DNA from: Ignavibacteriaceae bacterium
GTDB taxonomy: Bacteria > Bacteroidota > Ignavibacteria > Ignavibacteriales > Ignavibacteriaceae
Direction of reading: 5' to 3'
Assembly: GCA_022865965.1 (NCBI GenBank)
Contig: JALHTS010000307.1
Span: 1-5,638, forward strand
Length of the DNA stretch: 5,638 bases
Shown: one piece after another, positions 5,047 to 5,638 of the stretch
Layout of the letters: each line of letters opens with the position of its first letter
How positions within the stretch are numbered: position 1 is the stretch's first letter
Position numbers and translations under genes: made by a program
The notes under the pieces: model-generated
Database searches by the model: none
The model's input: only the letters and a program-made list of their open reading frames with translations
What the model was told of the DNA's origin: nothing

Positions 5047-5638
5047 TTAACGAGTATTTTTAGAAAGAGTAATGATAACTATTTCCGGTGTTGAATTATA
5101 TCTTACCGGGGCAAGGGACATTCCAAGTCCACCGCAAACAATTGCAAGCATATTATCAAAATAAAAATCTCCTTTAATATATTTTGTTTCAACTAAAGTC
5201 GGAGTTAAATGAATGAACGGAAACAAAAAAGTTATTTGCCCTCCGTGAGTGTGTCCTGCAAGAAACAGGTCATAATTATTTTGCTTTGCACTTTGAATAA
5301 GAAAATCCTGCGGTTGATGGGTTAAAAATATTTTAAAGTCTGTATGATTTGAATCAGCAAGTCTGCTTAATAACTCATCAGAAATTGTTTCAACATAAGT
5401 ATTGGTAATAAAAGTAACTCCGATTTTAGAATTATCTTTTTCGATAAACCTGATATCATTATCCACCATTTCAACATTGTAACCGTTCAAAGCCTCGGTT
5501 ATTTCTTTTTTGCTTCTCTGGTTATCCCGCCGGTAAGCCCAGTTATCATGATCACCAACACAAGAATATACTCCATAATTTGAATTGATTTTGCCAATGT
5601 ATTTTGCTGCAGTTTCAATATAATCCGGTGTTGATGTA
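5047..5638 (-). CDS. metallophosphoesterase, YkuE/YaeI-like, N-terminus beyond window
   Basis: The frame is open from the right edge to TAA at 5047-5049, giving 196 visible residues. A shorter reading that starts at TTG (5490-5488) would be wrong, because it discards a catalytic motif. Visible blocks, numbered from the edge, are YGVYSCVGDHDNW (21-33), FLTHQP (104-109), LAGHTHGGQ (126-134) and GGLGMSLAPVRYNSTPE (169-185). The calcineurin-like family normally has GNHD/E, a histidine and GHxH as metal ligands. H107, H129 and H131 are present, while the Asn of GNHD is Asp here (D29). The last block resembles the C-terminus of YkuE/YaeI-type membrane-associated phosphoesterases. The first two metal motifs (D-x-H and GDxxD) must lie outside the window. 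The family hydrolyses phosphomonoesters or diesters, and the substrate is unknown. It is the upstream partner of the T9SS propeller gene, one base apart. Confidence 0.88.
   Translation of the reverse strand, partial: TSTPDYIETAAKYIGKINSNYGVYSCVGDHDNWAYRRDNQRSKKEITEALNGYNVEMVDNDIRFIEKDNSKIGVTFITNTYVETISDELLSRLADSNHTDFKIFLTHQPQDFLIQSAKQNNYDLFLAGHTHGGQITFLFPFIHLTPTLVETKYIKGDFYFDNMLAIVCGGLGMSLAPVRYNSTPEIVIITLSKNTR

Noticed and set aside
5047..5490. Metallophosphoesterase starting at 5490 as a complete 147-aa protein
   Set aside because: The codon at 5490-5488 is TTG, and the frame stays open upstream to the window edge. The upstream part encodes the GDHD metal motif, so the gene is partial and starts outside the window.

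Overview
The window is AT-rich bacterial DNA. It most likely comes from the Bacteroidota/Chlorobi/Ignavibacteriota group, with Ignavibacteria my best guess. The main evidence is a secreted protein that ends in a type IX secretion (T9SS) sorting domain opening with QNYPNPF. A weak supporting sign is one sequence upstream of the left-edge gene that fits the TAnnTTTG promoter element of Bacteroidota. The assignment is an inference, because no rRNA or other marker gene is present.

Layout, left to right. (1) The extreme left edge holds the first 13 codons of a minus-strand carbamate kinase. (2) A 155-bp divergent intergenic follows, carrying a spaced inverted repeat and one copy of a 20-bp dispersed repeat. 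(3) A complete plus-strand aat (leucyl/phenylalanyl-tRNA-protein transferase) comes next. (4) A 490-bp non-coding stretch contains several dyads, a start-less 86-codon open frame and a mini-ORF that overlaps the next start codon. (5) A 351-aa plus-strand protein resembles PilX/DUF7305 pilus-assembly proteins. (6) A convergent intergenic holds a bidirectional terminator and the second copy of the 20-bp repeat. (7) Three minus-strand genes complete the window. In transcription order they are a metallophosphoesterase running off the right edge, a T9SS-exported beta-propeller protein starting one base after it, and, after 116 bp, an M24 metallopeptidase of the Xaa-Pro aminopeptidase type.

Functionally the genes do not form an obvious single pathway. 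The phosphoesterase and the propeller protein are almost certainly co-translated. The peptidase may be read from the same transcript or from its own weak promoter. Aat (N-degron tagging) and the M24 peptidase (proline-peptide turnover) are housekeeping proteolysis functions. The PilX-like gene stands alone, with no other pilus gene in view.

I did not find a convincing undescribed system. The parts most worth a second look are the structured leader of the PilX-like gene, the dispersed 20-bp repeat, and the coupled phosphoesterase/T9SS-propeller pair. The phosphoesterase frame is open to the window edge, and its first in-frame TTG (5490) is not the real start.
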